A DNA stretch of 64,000 nt from Stenogyne calaminthoides (lineage: Eukaryota; Streptophyta; Magnoliopsida; Lamiales; Lamiaceae): the NCBI GenBank assembly GCA_037126765.1, contig JBBCBC010000009.1:27116870-27180869 (forward strand), given 5' to 3'. Below are positions 10,396 to 22,518 of this stretch, piece by piece. Numbering within the stretch: the first letter of the stretch is position 1; the number at the start of each line of letters is the position of its first letter. Made by a program: the position numbers and the translations under genes. The notes under the pieces are model-generated. The model did no database searches. It was not told where the DNA came from and saw nothing but the letters and a program-made list of their open reading frames with translations.

Positions 10396-11690
10396 GACTT
10401 CTGCCTGATGACCACTGCTGATGATTTCGACAACTTCGACGATCTGATGTTCTCATCTGATGATGACATTTATCTCATGGCCAAAGATGCTAATCAATCT
10501 GAGGTAACTTCTAAACCTTTTGTGTTTTCTGTTTCCACACCTATTGTGCTGAGCACACCTGCTGGAGAGATTGACATGCAGCTCTACAATGAGCAATTGC
10601 TTGATGATCTCTCCAATGCAGTAGACACTTATACTATAGTGGAAGCTGAGAAGGATAAGCTAAGGGCTGAGAACATTAGTCTTGTTAAAGATAATGCTGC
10701 AAGTAAAGCTGCTGAACTGAAATCAGTTGAGACTGTTCAGAAGATGACTACAGAACTGGAGTTTCTAAAAGTCAGTTCTTCTGATCAGAGTAAACTGGTT
10801 AAAGAATAGCAAGCTATTAACAAGCAACACGCTGATGATCTCAAAATCCTCCAAGCTAAGTTTGATGAACTCTTCCGACTGTATGAGAGTCTAAAACAAA
10901 ATGAGGACAATTTGTGAAAGAAAGTAGAGATTTTTGGAAAAGCATCTAAAAATGTTGATGAAATAACAAGCTACTTCGGAAGCCAACTGATAAGAAGGGT
11001 ATTGGGTTTGATGGTCCTTCTGGATCCTCATATGTCCAATCTGATTCACAGTCCAAAAGTGAATTTAGGAAAATTTCTGGACAAGATACACTAAATGCCA
11101 AATATATATCAAAGAAGGGAAATAGACTTGCTGAACAGGTAAGGCAAGTGCCTGATCAGAAATGGAACAAAAATGGAACTCAACTGATCAAGCATCAGCC
11201 GAGGAATCAATAGAAGAATCCTGTTCTTCTGAAGAGACCTCAACCTGGTCAGCTGATTAGGAATCAGAAAGAACAATCTCGCAAGGGAAAGTTCAATTTG
11301 AGACCTAATCAGGTTAAGCTGCCTAACCAGCATGCTAAGGGTAAACTGTAGAAACCATTTGTGCAAAAGAGATATGAATCTTTTGATGGTAGCAGTCGTA
11401 CCTATCCCTTCAACCAGAAATCCAGAACATTTGCACCAGAACTACACTGGACTAAAAGAAGACAAACAAATCAGAAAAATCCCAAGTCTTCTGATTCATC
11501 CAAGGTTCACACTCATAATCATACTGACCAGAAAGCACATGAAGAGATGTATGACTATGTAGATGCTTATGGGAGATAAATCAGGCCTTCTGATCTTAAT
11601 GATTACCATAGAAGTGCTTTGTTTGTTTGGATCCCGAAAGGTAACTCTAATCCCTCAGGACCCAATCCAACAGAGGTACCTAAAGCCTGA
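10396..11690 (+). pseudogene. Copia-2 gag C-terminal remnant
   Basis: The first open stretch (to 10809) contains MTTADDFDNFDDLMFSSDDD and a coiled-coil-like segment with IVEAEKDKLRAEN and KMTTELEFLKV. It ends at TAG, where the reading otherwise continues (KQHADDLKILQAKFDELF). Later pieces are Lys/Gln/Asn-rich (for example KPFVQKRYESFDG near 11350) in shifting frames. This acidic then coiled-coil then basic pattern matches the C-terminal half of SIRE-type Gag. A zinc knuckle is not visible and may lie in the deleted part. Confidence 0.65.
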
Positions 11691-11695
11691 TATGA

Positions 11696-14600
11696 TTGCA
11701 AGTTCACGTGGGTTTGGCCAATAAAGGAGGTGTACAAGCAACTATCTGGTACATCGATAGTGGATGCTCAAGGCACATGACTGGAAACAAACATCTCTTC
11801 AGTTCATACACAGAACAAGAAGGCTCACGTGTACTCTTTGGTGATGATAACTTTGGTTTTACTAGAGAGAAGGATGATGTACAGGTTATTGGAGTCTCGT
11901 ATGTCGATGGTTTGAAGCACAACCTGTTATCGGTTTCAGAATTATGTGACAACGGATTCAGCGTTGAGTTATCGACTGATCAATGCACTATCAAGAATCG
12001 AACTACTCAACAGATTTTGTTAACTGGTTCCAGGAAAGGAACGATCTACACTGCAGACTGGAACAGTTGTCCAAGAAATGCATGCCTAATTGTTAAGAAT
12101 TCCAAAAGCAGCAGTTGGCTCTGGCACAAGAGAATGAGTCATCTGAACTTTAAGGCTCTTAACAAGATAGCAAGGATGTCCCTGGTTGAGGGTCTCCCGA
12201 ATGAGGTATTCTCTAAGGATCAGACATGTGTCGCATGTTAGAAGGAAAAACAGATTAAAGCCTCATTCAAGGGGATCCCAGGACCAGTATCCAGCAGAGT
12301 ACTACAACTGCTCCACATGGATTTGTTTGGACCAGTTACACCACCTAGTATCAGTGGATGCAAATACACTCTGGTAATCGTGGATGATTATTCCAAGTTT
12401 ACCTGGGTTGTATTCTTGTATAAGAAGAATGAAACTACAACAAAGATACCTGAGCTGCTCAAGAGATTACAGAATGAAAGGGGCGTCAGTATTGTAAAAA
12501 TCAGATCAGATAAAGGTACAGAGTTTCTGAACTCCTTTATTACTGACTTTTGCACTAAGTTTGGTATACAACATGAAACATCAGCCGCCAGAACTCCACA
12601 ACAGAATGGCGTAGCAAAACGGAGAAACAGAACACTCAAAGAAGCTGCTCGCACAATGTTGGCTGAACATGCAACTCCAAACTGTTTCTGGGCAGAAGCT
12701 ATCAACACAGCATGTTATACTCAGAACAAATGTTCTTTGACTAAGATTCACTTCAAAACACCTTATGAACTGTGGAAGGGCAGAAATCTCGTGTTTCATA
12801 CTTCCATGTTTTTGGGTGCAAGTGTTTCATTCACAACAATGGGAAGAGTCAGTTGAAAACCTTTGAACCCAAGTCAGATGAGGGTATATTCTTAGGATAT
12901 TCCTCAACCAGCAAAGCTTTCAGGGTGTTCAACAGGCGAACCCTAGTTGTGGAGGAGACACATCATGTGGTCTTTGATGAGACATCTTCTGAACAAGAGA
13001 AATTTGCCTCAGAACAAGCAATACCAGATCAACCAGTACATGATGCTCAGAAAATAGATCAGTTAAGTATCAAAGAAAAGGGACCAGATCACGTAACAGT
13101 GTATGTTCCTAATCTTGATCTTAATGATTCACCAGGTTAATCAGACCCTAAGGTACGTACAACTGTCAATGAAGAAGCTGGTACGGCTGAGACAATAACA
13201 ACTGAACCATCTGGTTCAGGGGGAACACCTGATGTTCCTGCAGACAGACATCAGCATATGATGATTCCAACATCAGTTGAGACTTGTCCATGCCAAGTGG
13301 ATCCTATTATTGTACCTCTCCCAACTTCTAGTGACTCAATATCAGAAGAGGGTGAAAATATCCAAACTGTTATACATCAGAAAAGAAGGACTTGGTTGAT
13401 AGACCATCCGACTGATCAGATATATTCGGCAATCCTAATGCCCGAGTCCAAACTAGACATCAGTTTGGTGAAAGTGCCATGTATTGTTGTTATTTGTCTC
13501 TGAAGGAACCTACCACAATAGAAGAAGCTCTACAAGATGCCAGCTGGATTCTAGTTATGCAAGAAGAATTAGAGCAGTTCGAGAGAAATCAAGTTTGGAA
13601 ACTGGTGGACAGACCAACTTATCAAGATGTGATTGGCACCAAGTGGGTATTCAAGAACAAGAGGGACGAAAATAATGCCATCACCAGAAATAAGGCAAGA
13701 CTTGTTGCGAAGGGTTATTCACAATCAGAAGGAATTGATTATGATGAAACCTTTGCACCAGTCGCTCGCCTGGAAGCCATTCGGCTGTTTCTGGGATATG
13801 CTGCCCACAGAGGGTTCACTGTGTATCAGATGGATGTAAAGATTGCATTCTTAAATGGGGTACTAGTGGAGAAAGCCTATGTTGAACAACCTCCAGGCTT
13901 TGAAAAAGGCAACCAGGTGTACTATTTAAGAAAAGCTCTTTACGGACTCCTAGAGCTTGGTATGATACACTATCTCAGTTCTTGGTAGACACCAGATTCA
14001 CTAAAGGAGTCATAGACAGAACATTGTTCAGAATAGAAGATGGTGAAGATATTTTGTTGGTTCAGATCTATGTGGACGATATCATCTTCGGATCTCCTAA
14101 CAAGAGCTTATGTGATAGATTCAGCAAACTGATGCAAGGGAAGTTCGAGATGTCCATGATGGGTCAGATGAATTACTTTCTGGGTCTTCAAGTTAAACAA
14201 AGTACAGAAGGGATATTCATCTGTCTGGCAAAATACAATAGGAATCTGTTGGCTAAGTTTGGAATTCAGAACAGTAAGGAAACCAAAATTCCTATGATGA
14301 CTGGATTCAAGATGGATCCAGATGAGAATGGTAAAAAAACTAATCAGAAAGAATATAGGACTCTCATTGGATCTTTACTATACCTGACTGCTAGCAGACC
14401 AGATATAACATTTGCAGTAGGTGTATGTGCCAGATTTCAAGCAAATTCGATGCAAAGCCACCTGGAAGCAGCTAAGCGGATTCTTAAGTATCTGAAGGGG
14501 ATAGTAAACCTTGGTTTATTCTACCCATCAGATGATAATCTAGAGCTTAGTGGGTATTCTGATTCTGATTATGGAGGTTGCAGAATAGGCAGGAAATCAA

Positions 14601-15070
14601 CCTCAGGTACATGTCAGTTCTTAGGAAGCAAACTGATCTCTTGGTTTTCAAAGAAGCAGACATCTGTTGCCACATCTACTACTGAAGCAGAATATATGGC
14701 CGCAGGAAGTTGTTGCTCCCAACTGCTCTGGCTTAGTCAGCAGCTGAGGGATTATAACATTATAGCTACGAATGTGCCCATATTCTGTGACAGTAATAGT
14801 GCTATTGCAATCACTCAGAATCCAATTCTACATACAAGATCCAAGCATGTGGATGTCAGACATCATTTTATAAGAGATCATGTGGAAAAGAAGAATATCA
14901 GAATGGAAAAGATTCATACTGATAAGCAGAGAGCTGATATCTTAACCAAGCCACTAGCTGAAGTCAGATTCAGAGAACTATGTAATGAGCTAGGACTTCT
15001 GGATTTAGGAGAAAGTGCACCAGAAATCTTTGGTGGACTAATCTCCAAGACCAGTTGGTTAAGAAACTGA
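11696..15070 (+). pseudogene. Copia-2 pol: protease, integrase, reverse transcriptase, RNase H
   Basis: Protease has WYIDSGCSRHMTGNKHLFSS (about 11747-11806). The GAG-pre-integrase motif is LWHKRMSHLNFKALNKIA. The integrase core has LLHMDLFGPV, VIVDDYSKFTWVVF and, near 12594, PQQNGVAKRRNRTLKEAART. Reverse transcriptase has GTKWVFKNKRDE, KARLVAKGYSQSEGIDYDET, YQMDVKIAFLNG and the catalytic YVDDIIFGSP (about 14070). RNase H has YSDSDYGG, TTEAEYMAAG, FCDSNSAIAI and HTRSKHVDVRHHFIRD (about 14560-14880). Breaks seen: TAG at 12239, a frame change near 12850, TAA at 13138, a frame change near 13500 and another near 13960. RT-RNase H from 13982 to 15070 is one open frame. Read through, the domain order is complete for a SIRE-type Pol. 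Confidence 0.9.
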
Positions 15071-15860
15071 CCAGAGAAAAAGGATCAGTTGAGAAATGGA
15101 ATCTCAACTGATCAGGAAGGATCAGTCAGGGATTGATCAGAAAAGGGATAACAGTTGAAGGGGGAACTTCAACTGATAAGAAGAATCAGTAGTATAACTG
15201 ATCAGAAAAGGACATTGTTGGGAAAAGACTAAGGATTAGAAAAGCAGTTAAGATCAACAATCAGACGGGAATTAATGTTCAAACACTCGTGGTAATTGAC
15301 TGGTTACAATATCAGTCAATCAGATACGTATCCCTGATTCCCAGCTCTTTCTGTTTTCATTTATCTGTTGTTAGGATTTTTGCCTTGCATTTAAATATAA
15401 TTTATATGATGTCGTAATGACATTCATTAAATGCGGACGCGAGACGCATGTATTAAATGCATTTATTACGTTTTTTAAAATCCAAAGCTGCGGCCTATAT
15501 TTTCCTTGACCGCACGATCTCCATCTTTGAAAATCGCCAAACCCTAACCGTCGATTGCGATTGGACGACGTTTGAGTGTCTCATTTTTAAAATAATTATG
15601 TATTTCCCTCTCCTTTTGAAACCCTTCATTCACTGAATCGAAATCATTCACAAAACCTCTCTGCATTTCTCAAGACTAATATTCTCTCACAGAATTTACG
15701 ACACTATCCATATCACTATTTATCTTCGTTTAGATTTACATCTATCTGGAAGATAAACTGGTAAATGCTAGGGATTTAGTTTCTTAATGTCTATCTGTGT
15801 ATTGTATCATTGTGCTCATTTCTCTCTTATCACAAATCTAATAATCTAAATTTTGCAGAA
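15071..15860 (+). promoter_or_regulatory. Copia-2 inter-ORF leader with a candidate 98-bp intron
   Basis: Non-coding 790 bp between pol and the extra ORF. The first ~230 bp is rich in CTGATCAG-type words. From ~15480 the sequence looks like a plant gene 5' region, with CCCTAACC-type words and pyrimidine-rich stretches. A plausible GT-AG intron runs 15761-15858 (AACTG/GTAAATGC and TTTTGCAG/AA) and ends two bases before the ATG of the extra ORF. The ORF could therefore be read from a spliced subgenomic RNA or from its own promoter. No strong TATA box was found. Confidence 0.45.
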
Positions 15861-18800
15861 ATGACACCAAAAGTAAGACAAGTTGTAGAGACAACAAATT
15901 CTTCATCCCACGCATCACCCGTCTCCCCAGAACCCGAAGATCCCATATTCAGGAACTTTGCCGATGAGGTGATCGAAGAAAGGTGTGTTGATTTCAAGAC
16001 AACCACAGATCCTGAGTCCTTGGAAATATTAAAATTATTAAAGGATTGTGGGCTGAAGACGTATTGTTCAGCGAGCGCAGACTCCATATTGCTTGATGGT
16101 GCTCTTGAATTCCTGTATAATTTAATAGATCATGAAGGAGTTTTGTACTCTGAGGTACAGGGGGAACATCTGGAGATCAATGATGAAGATCTCCATAGGA
16201 TTTTCCGGCTTCCAGCTCCGGCGGATGGAATTATGTCCGATGCATATCGCGCTGCAGAAGATAGTGCGATCATCACACAACTCCTCCACCCTACTGATGC
16301 CCACCACTCTAAAGGGTTCAAGAAACCGATGCTGAAGAGGAAGTATAAGCTTCTTCTTGACATTGTTCAGAAGGTAATTGTGGGAATTACCTATAGCCTA
16401 GATGCCATTACACAAGAAAAGGCTCGAATAATGCTTGCCATCATTGATAATGCTAAGATCAATAGGCTGGAATTTCTAAAGAGGAGATTATTGGAGGAAT
16501 CAGCAAAGTTCGTGACAGAGGACAGAAAGGTTGTTTTGACAGCCAATATTATGATGTTGCACAAGGTTACTCTTATCCTGATTGATTTGATGAGGGACAG
16601 AGATTGGAGTGAGGATGAGATGATTCCCTACAAGCTGGCGCACAAGAAGATGTTGCTGATCAACAGACAAATACCTGGCCTTGCTGATGATGATGCTGAG
16701 GTTGCGGTTAAGCCAACAACAGAAGTCCACAAAAAGGGACAAGCTGGTCAGAAGAGAAAGGCTGTTACAAGGAATCCTGAGAAGGGAATTGTTCTCAAGG
16801 AGCCAGCCCAACCAGCAACAAAGATAACCAAATCAGCACTCATTGCTGATGTTACGGGCAAAGGGAAACAGAAGGAGACAAAGCTGGTGGATGAGCCTTC
16901 TGATTCAGATGATGATAATATTCTCCTCAGCAAACTGCCTCCGAGAGGATCATGCCAAGTTTCCAAAGCTACTCAGACTGAGCCTCTGCAGAAGACCTTT
17001 CAGATTCTTCCTGTTTCTATTGAATCTGAACATCTGAATACTTCATCTCCTCAACATATAGAAAATCCAGATCCACTCTCTGCTATGCAATTCTCTCCAT
17101 CTCTCTCGCCCGAGCTAGAACCTGAAATTATCTCTTTTACAGAGAAAATTATCAGACGGTGGCTGGAGAAGATGCTGGAAGACAGATATCCAGAGTTGGC
17201 CATCAAACCAGATGCTAAGGCCACAGTTCTTGATGTGCTCACCTGGAGAGACATCCGATTGAAGAAATTTGAAGATTTCGGAACTGTTCTGGAACAGAAG
17301 GGTGGTATTCATTCTTTTCTTGAGTATGAGCTAGAGATGAGGAAGATTGCTGGTGTGGAAACTGCTCCTGATCTTCTTTCTGATGATGCGGTGGCTGGCT
17401 TGATCACAAGACAACTGGGAATGCCAGACACCCGGGAATGCCAGACACCCCAATGCACAGAGAAATGACCCACAAAATGGTCAAGTATGGTCGAGCTATG
17501 AGGCAAATGAAGGGATCTGATGATGATGAAGAAGAAATGGGTGATGTTGGTCAGATCAGTATTGAAGAGATCTTTGAGCAAATGGTTGATACTGAGAAGA
17601 CAGCAAAACAAATAATCATAATAGAAGAACCTGAAGAAACTGTCGATGAAGTTGTTGTGGGAGATCGCGACATGTCCCCCATCACCGAGGCACAATCACC
17701 GAGCATGTGATTGATCCGATCACTTTGGGGGTCAAGTCAGGGATATGGAGGTCGAAGGCCCCTCGACATCAGCAGGCCAGGTAATGCAGATCCTTCAAAC
17801 TTCTCCATCTTTCGAAGAGAATCTGATGAAGTACATTAAGAAAACATTCATAGCGAACATGGCTCAGATGTTTCGAGATGATGTGAGCTTCTTTGTGCCA
17901 AGACAACTAGAGAAGGCCATCAGAACTGAACGAGAATTTGTATCTTCTCAATGCACAAGAATTGCTGAAGAATTATGAGATACAACAGCTGACAAGATGG
18001 TGGAAGTGAACGAAAGGTTGGCCAAGATTAAAGAAACTAAAAATCAGTAGTTCACTCTAATGATGAATGAGAAGATGGCTGAATTGACCAAGATGCAAAA
18101 TGATCTTGCTGATGCTAAAAAGAGGGTCAATTCTGCTGCTAATAAGTTTGAAAATATGTTCGAGAAAGTCAGCCACATTGTGGATAAAGCTCAATCGTCT
18201 ATGCTGACTTTAATTGAGAAGACCAGTCCTGATGTCGATTCTTCTGCCCTTGGAACTCTAAAGCAATATCTTACGAAGCAAATTGGTGACCTCAGTTCTG
18301 AGCTAAAAGCTCTTTTTGAGGGAACCAAAAAGGGGGAAGAAGAGAAAGATGCTGAAACCCAAGGAAGACTGAATCAGGTAGAGAACTTTGTAGCTGGGAT
18401 CCAGATCACTCTGGAAAAGAAAAGATTGAAGAAAGATGCCCAAACAGCTGCAGAGTTAGAAGAATTAATTTCTTCCTCTACTGAATCAGAAGAACGTGCC
18501 AAGAAGGGCAAGAAACCAACTGCTACTGCTGCAAAGAAAAAGAAGACATCAGAAGCAGACAAAAGGAAAGCCGAAGAGCCGAAGAAGGCAGAGCTGGACA
18601 GGCAGAAAAGATTGGAAGAAGCTTCAAGCCTCGATAAGTCATACAGAATGAGAAAGAAGAAAGGGCTTGTAGCTGAATCTGGAGAAGGTGCACATCTTGT
18701 TGAACCAATTCTTCTTGCTGATGTGGATGTGATTGTAAAGCCAGACAAAAATATGGTGAAAGAATGGAGACTGATCAAAGGCGAATGGTATATCTCGGCT

Positions 18801-19025
18801 TATATCAATCAAGTTATTCCGACCAATATGGATAAGGATGAGATATTCAGAGATTGGTTGAGTAACAAGCATCCAGCATTTTATGATAATATCATGAGAG
18901 AGGCCAAGAAACTGAGTTGCATACCAGTTGCCCCCGAGGTCGAAATCATGGATTATAAGAAGACTCCAGACGGGAAGTTAGACAAGATTTCCTTCAACGC
19001 AACTCTCAATAAATGTCTTGCTTAA
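15861..19025 (+). pseudogene. Copia-2 extra 3' ORF (envelope position, function unknown), four breaks
   Basis: A reading region of about 1,050 codons starting MTPKVRQVVE at 15861. Residues ~85-290 have LEFLYNLIDHEGVLY and IFRLPAPADG, then a long helical stretch with EKARIMLAIIDNAKINRLEF. This layout resembles the putative plant transposon protein domain seen in other plant retroelements (inference by pattern). The middle is Lys/Pro/Ser-rich with acidic DSDDDN. The last third (18060-19025) is coiled-coil-like (MAELTKMQNDLADAKKRV) followed by a Lys/Glu-rich segment. No convincing transmembrane helix or signal peptide was seen. Breaks: a 17-bp tandem duplication at 17417-17450 shifts the frame, another shift lies near 17710-17745, and TGA at 17976 and TAG at 18048 follow. 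SIRE-type elements are known to carry an ORF here called env-like. Confidence 0.7.
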
Positions 19026-19323
19026 GATGACATCTTCGATGAAAGAAAAGCTGCAGAAGTCAAGGCAAGATTGTTCGAGATGTGTGCTGTACCAGAAGAA
19101 GAAAGATATTGAAGATATCAGAAGACCCTTTTTGTAAGATCAGATTAGAATATTTTCATTCTGTACCTGTAATCTCTACATCTTTTAATGAAATATTCTA
19201 CTTTTCTGATCTTAAGACAAATTCTCATTGTCTTCTGATATACTATTTTTTCCTTACTGATATTTAACTTATGTTCAACATTCTTTCTGGGTAATGTTTT
19301 GATTCCATAAAAAATGGGGAAAT
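19026..19323 (+). other. Copia-2 3' untranslated region and polypurine tract
   Basis: Non-coding and AT-rich, ending in AAAAAATGGGGAAAT (19309-19323), a typical plant polypurine tract lying directly against the TGTTGGG start of the 3' LTR. The same AAAAATGGGGAAAT precedes the right LTR of the element at 48789-52464. Confidence 0.75.
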
Positions 19324-20775
19324 TGTTGGGAAATTTATAGTTTTGATGGAAATTCCAAAACAGTTGTAATAGGATCAGTGATGTTTTGATAGGAAACCAG
19401 CTGAATGTGTTAGACTGCTGATGAATTAGAATAGGTTACATATTGAGGGGGAACTCAATATGTATAGACTAAGTCCTGAAAAAGATCAGTAGCAAGGATC
19501 AAGCAATGAAGATCAGAGGCGAAGATCAGCAGACGCAGGAGTCCAGAAGACTTAGTCCAGAGTACATCAGCAGAGTCGATAGGTTGAAGCTAAGACAACC
19601 ATATCAGAAGACTCAAGATTCTAATCAGAAGAATACTGATCAGATCAAGGCCAGTCAGAAAAGTGATAAGCAAAACTACTTATCCAAGGCATAAGATGAA
19701 GATCAGACCAGAAGAAGGTCAACTTGGTTGGCTTTACAAGGCGCCGAATAATTGTACCTGTTAGCCACTCAGAGATCGACACGTATGTACGGATCTAACA
19801 TTGCAGGATATGGCGTATCAGGGCAAACAGCTAGAAAGGATGATATTGCACAAAGACGGCATGGCCTCCCTGAAGCACGTCACATCAAACCTGCAAGCTA
19901 CCTAAAATAGCCTGAAATTCAAATTGCACTCCAACGGCTCTTTGATTTCAAGGTCTATAAATATGGGATCAACCTTCATAGTAAGGTTACGGAAATTATT
20001 ATCAAGCTCTAGCAATCAAGATTTCCGCACGAAGAACACAAATCAAGATTCATTCTAAGTGTTCATCCCATAAAGTTCTTAGCATCGAATTCTTATCCTT
20101 TAGCTTTAGGCTACACAAAAACTAGGATAGAATTCAAGTTGGAACACAACAAATCTTATACTCAAACCCACAAAGTTAGGTTAAGTTTGTTTAGCAAGAT
20201 TTCAGACTAGGGTTTCTAGTTTCTGATTTCTGGGATTGGTTGAGTGAGAACTCTTGAAACATCTGTTGTATTGTGTTGGACTAACACATTAAACTAAGTC
20301 CAGTTGGTTAAGTTGGTGCCCCTGCTGATAGGGAAGAGTGGACGTAGGACAGATTGTCCGAACCACTATAAAAATCTGGTGTGCATTATCTGATTTACCT
20401 GTTTTACACTTTGCACACTACTTGTTTCAGTATTACATGCATATTATGTGTCTGGATCAGATTTGCACCAAGCAACTGATTTGATCAGTTTGACACTTTG
20501 TCATCTGATTCAAAACAGATTACTCAGAATTCTGATTTAACAAAACTGGTTTTTCACACGGGTAAAACTTAGCTTCCGCACATCAGTTAAACTGATAGAC
20601 ACCGAACTGATCTGCCATCAGGCGATCAGTAAGTTGGATATCAGTCCAAACTGATTCACACGCACTCTGATCAGGCTACTTGCAATTCACACCTGATCTC
20701 ACACAAAAAGTTACAAAAGTCTATTCACCCCCCCTCTAGATTTTTGTCCTCACGAAAACCCGTTCGGGACCTACA
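19324..20775 (+). repeat. 3' LTR of Copia-2, full length (1,452 bp)
   Basis: Begins TGTTGGGAAATTT after the polypurine tract and ends GGGACCTACA before the ATATA target duplication. Its first 513 bp match the surviving 5' LTR. It has a TATAAATA box at 19956-19963 and many GATCAG/CTGATC words. Confidence 0.88.
19956..19963 (+). promoter_or_regulatory. TATA box in Copia-2 3' LTR
   Basis: GGTCTATAAATATGGG in mid-LTR, the usual U3/R position. A TATAAATA also occurs in both LTRs of the 48789-52464 element. Confidence 0.5.
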
Positions 20776-21029
20776 ATATATATAACATATATTAAAATTT
20801 TAAACCCTAAATTTGCATCTCAGATTCAAATAGGTACTTTTATGATGATGAACTTCATGTATGTTTTCTCTCTGTATTTATGCTATGATTTTATTTGATA
20901 GTGAAGGAAACTATGCTATTGTACATATGTGTATTCCGAGAACTACATGGAGTGTGATTATCATTGAACTGTGAATGTTTTTACTTGTTATAATTTGAAA
21001 CATATATTTGATTTATAAACGTGACAAAT

Positions 21030-21215
21030 TTACTTAGAGAAGTAGGAAGAAATTATAGGGGGAAAAAAAGGCGGGACAGGGACTCCCCGATTCTCCGTGG
21101 AAATGGAAATCCCCAATGGAGCTGGAAATGAGAGCAGCTTTTTCCCCGAATGCTTCGTAGGAATTCCCCGCCCCGTCCCTGAACTTCGCTGGAACGTGGA
21201 TGGGAAGTAAGGGTG
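21030..21215. repeat. GC-rich GGGGAATCCCC block, right half
   Basis: Contains GGGACTCCCC, GGAATTCCCCGCCCCG and related words. Read on the minus strand it parallels the block at 9703-9835, so it is likely the other subterminal region of the element split by Copia-2. An open frame of 70 codons on the minus strand is a by-product of the GC palindromes. Confidence 0.35.
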
Positions 21216-22090
21216 GAGAAAAATATGGGTTCTAAAGTCCAAGACTCTAATAAAGTATTCTAGGAATACCTTTGGTCAACCAAAGACGTCATTGTGACTT
21301 TTGAATTTTATTCTTCTCTTTCTAGAAATTTCTTTATTTTAGTGGTTTACTTGTTCTTGTTTATAATTATTAACCTTCGTTCGTCCGGCTATCCACATTT
21401 GCTTCTCTATGAAATTCAAACTTACAAGTTTTCTGTACAGTGAATATCAACAGAAATAATTAAATAAGTAATAGGTTACTTGTAAATCAATATCATCATA
21501 ACATATTAGTAGTACATATTTAATCGTAAAAAAATTGAGATTGAAACACTTGGACATCTTAGGCCTATATATTTATTCGCATTTCGTAGTGTTGCTTGCC
21601 TATATTTCGTAAAGGATTATGAAACTCTAGCCAACCAAATTTGGTTTTATAATTAATTAATAGGTTATTATTGTGAAGTTGATATCAAAGGAAAGTTTAA
21701 ACACAAGTAATAATAGCACAAAGGAAAAGGGCATTATGCCTAAATGATTGATATTAATAGAGGCGATGTTGTACTCCTCTTGACATCATTTTCTTCTTTA
21801 TTTTGTGCAGTTTTCACTCAATACTTTCTTTAACAAAAGTAGATCCCATGTTGCTTTAACTGAAATAGATTATTATATCATCATCACTAATTGCCCCATT
21901 GGAATGTCAATCGTTTACTCAATACAACTCGACTTACTTTATAAAAGAAAAAGAAAAAAAAAAGTAAACTAATTTTTTTTCATCACCCATTGTGTATTCA
22001 ATTATAAAATATTAAATGTTGGTGATAAAATTGAAAAAAAACTGAAAAATGTCATGATTTTTTCTCTATTAAACCTTTATAAAGGGAGTA
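21216..22090. other. AT-rich spacer, nothing recognised
   Basis: No open frame above about 60 codons, no RNA gene and no element ends recognised. Short homopolymer runs only. Confidence 0.6.
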
Positions 22091-22345
22091 AATCTTCTGT
22101 GCACCAAGTGCACCATGCAATTCAAGTATATTTTTAAAATATGCAATTTGTGTTAGTGAAAAAAAATTGCATGTTTTAGTACAAATGAGTTGCATGTTTT
22201 AGTGAAGTAAGTTGCATGTTGTAAAAATGCAGTTGAGCTGCATATTTTTGAAAAAAATCTTGTATTAATATACAATATATACTCTCTTTTGTTCTTGAGT
22301 AAGTCTTTTGTACACTAGTTTTGTGGTGCAACCGTACAAAACTAA
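22091..22345. repeat. TGCACC-family MITE-like repeat, copy 1
   Basis: Starts near CTGTGCACCAAGTGCACCATGC, with several GTTGCATG/GAGTTGCATGTTTTAG words inside, and ends near TTGTGGTGCAACCGTAC. It shares its terminal TGCACC words and inner TTGCATG words with six other places in the window (near 25259, 27052, 33755, 36898, 44093 and 61970). Ends are approximate. Confidence 0.45.
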
Positions 22346-22518
22346 CACTTTTATTGATCAATTAATATTATTAAGTAAAAATAACTAATATCATTTAAAA
22401 ATACACTTTAATTACATGATAAACCTGATATACACCAGAGTTACTTGGTCTAATTACTCGAAAAAATTAGCTTTGGATGGGAGAAATCAAGAATCGGAGA
22501 AGGCGTACAGGAGATCCT

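Larger units (their letters stand above)
9864..20775 (+). mobile_element. Copia-2: SIRE/Maximus-type Ty1/copia retrotransposon with an extra 3' ORF
   Basis: Flanked by ATATA at 9859-9863 and 20776-20780, a 5-bp target duplication inside an AT run. It holds a shortened 5' LTR, remnants of gag, pol in the order protease-integrase-reverse transcriptase-RNase H, a long additional reading region, a polypurine tract and a full 3' LTR. The protease motif WYIDSGCSRHMTG, large size and post-pol ORF fit the SIRE/Maximus lineage of copia. All coding parts carry stops or frameshifts, so the copy is defective. Confidence 0.9.

Noticed and set aside
15861..19025. Calling the extra Copia-2 ORF a true envelope gene
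   Set aside because: Position fits env-like ORFs, but no signal peptide, fusion peptide or clear transmembrane segment is visible, so only the position is claimed.
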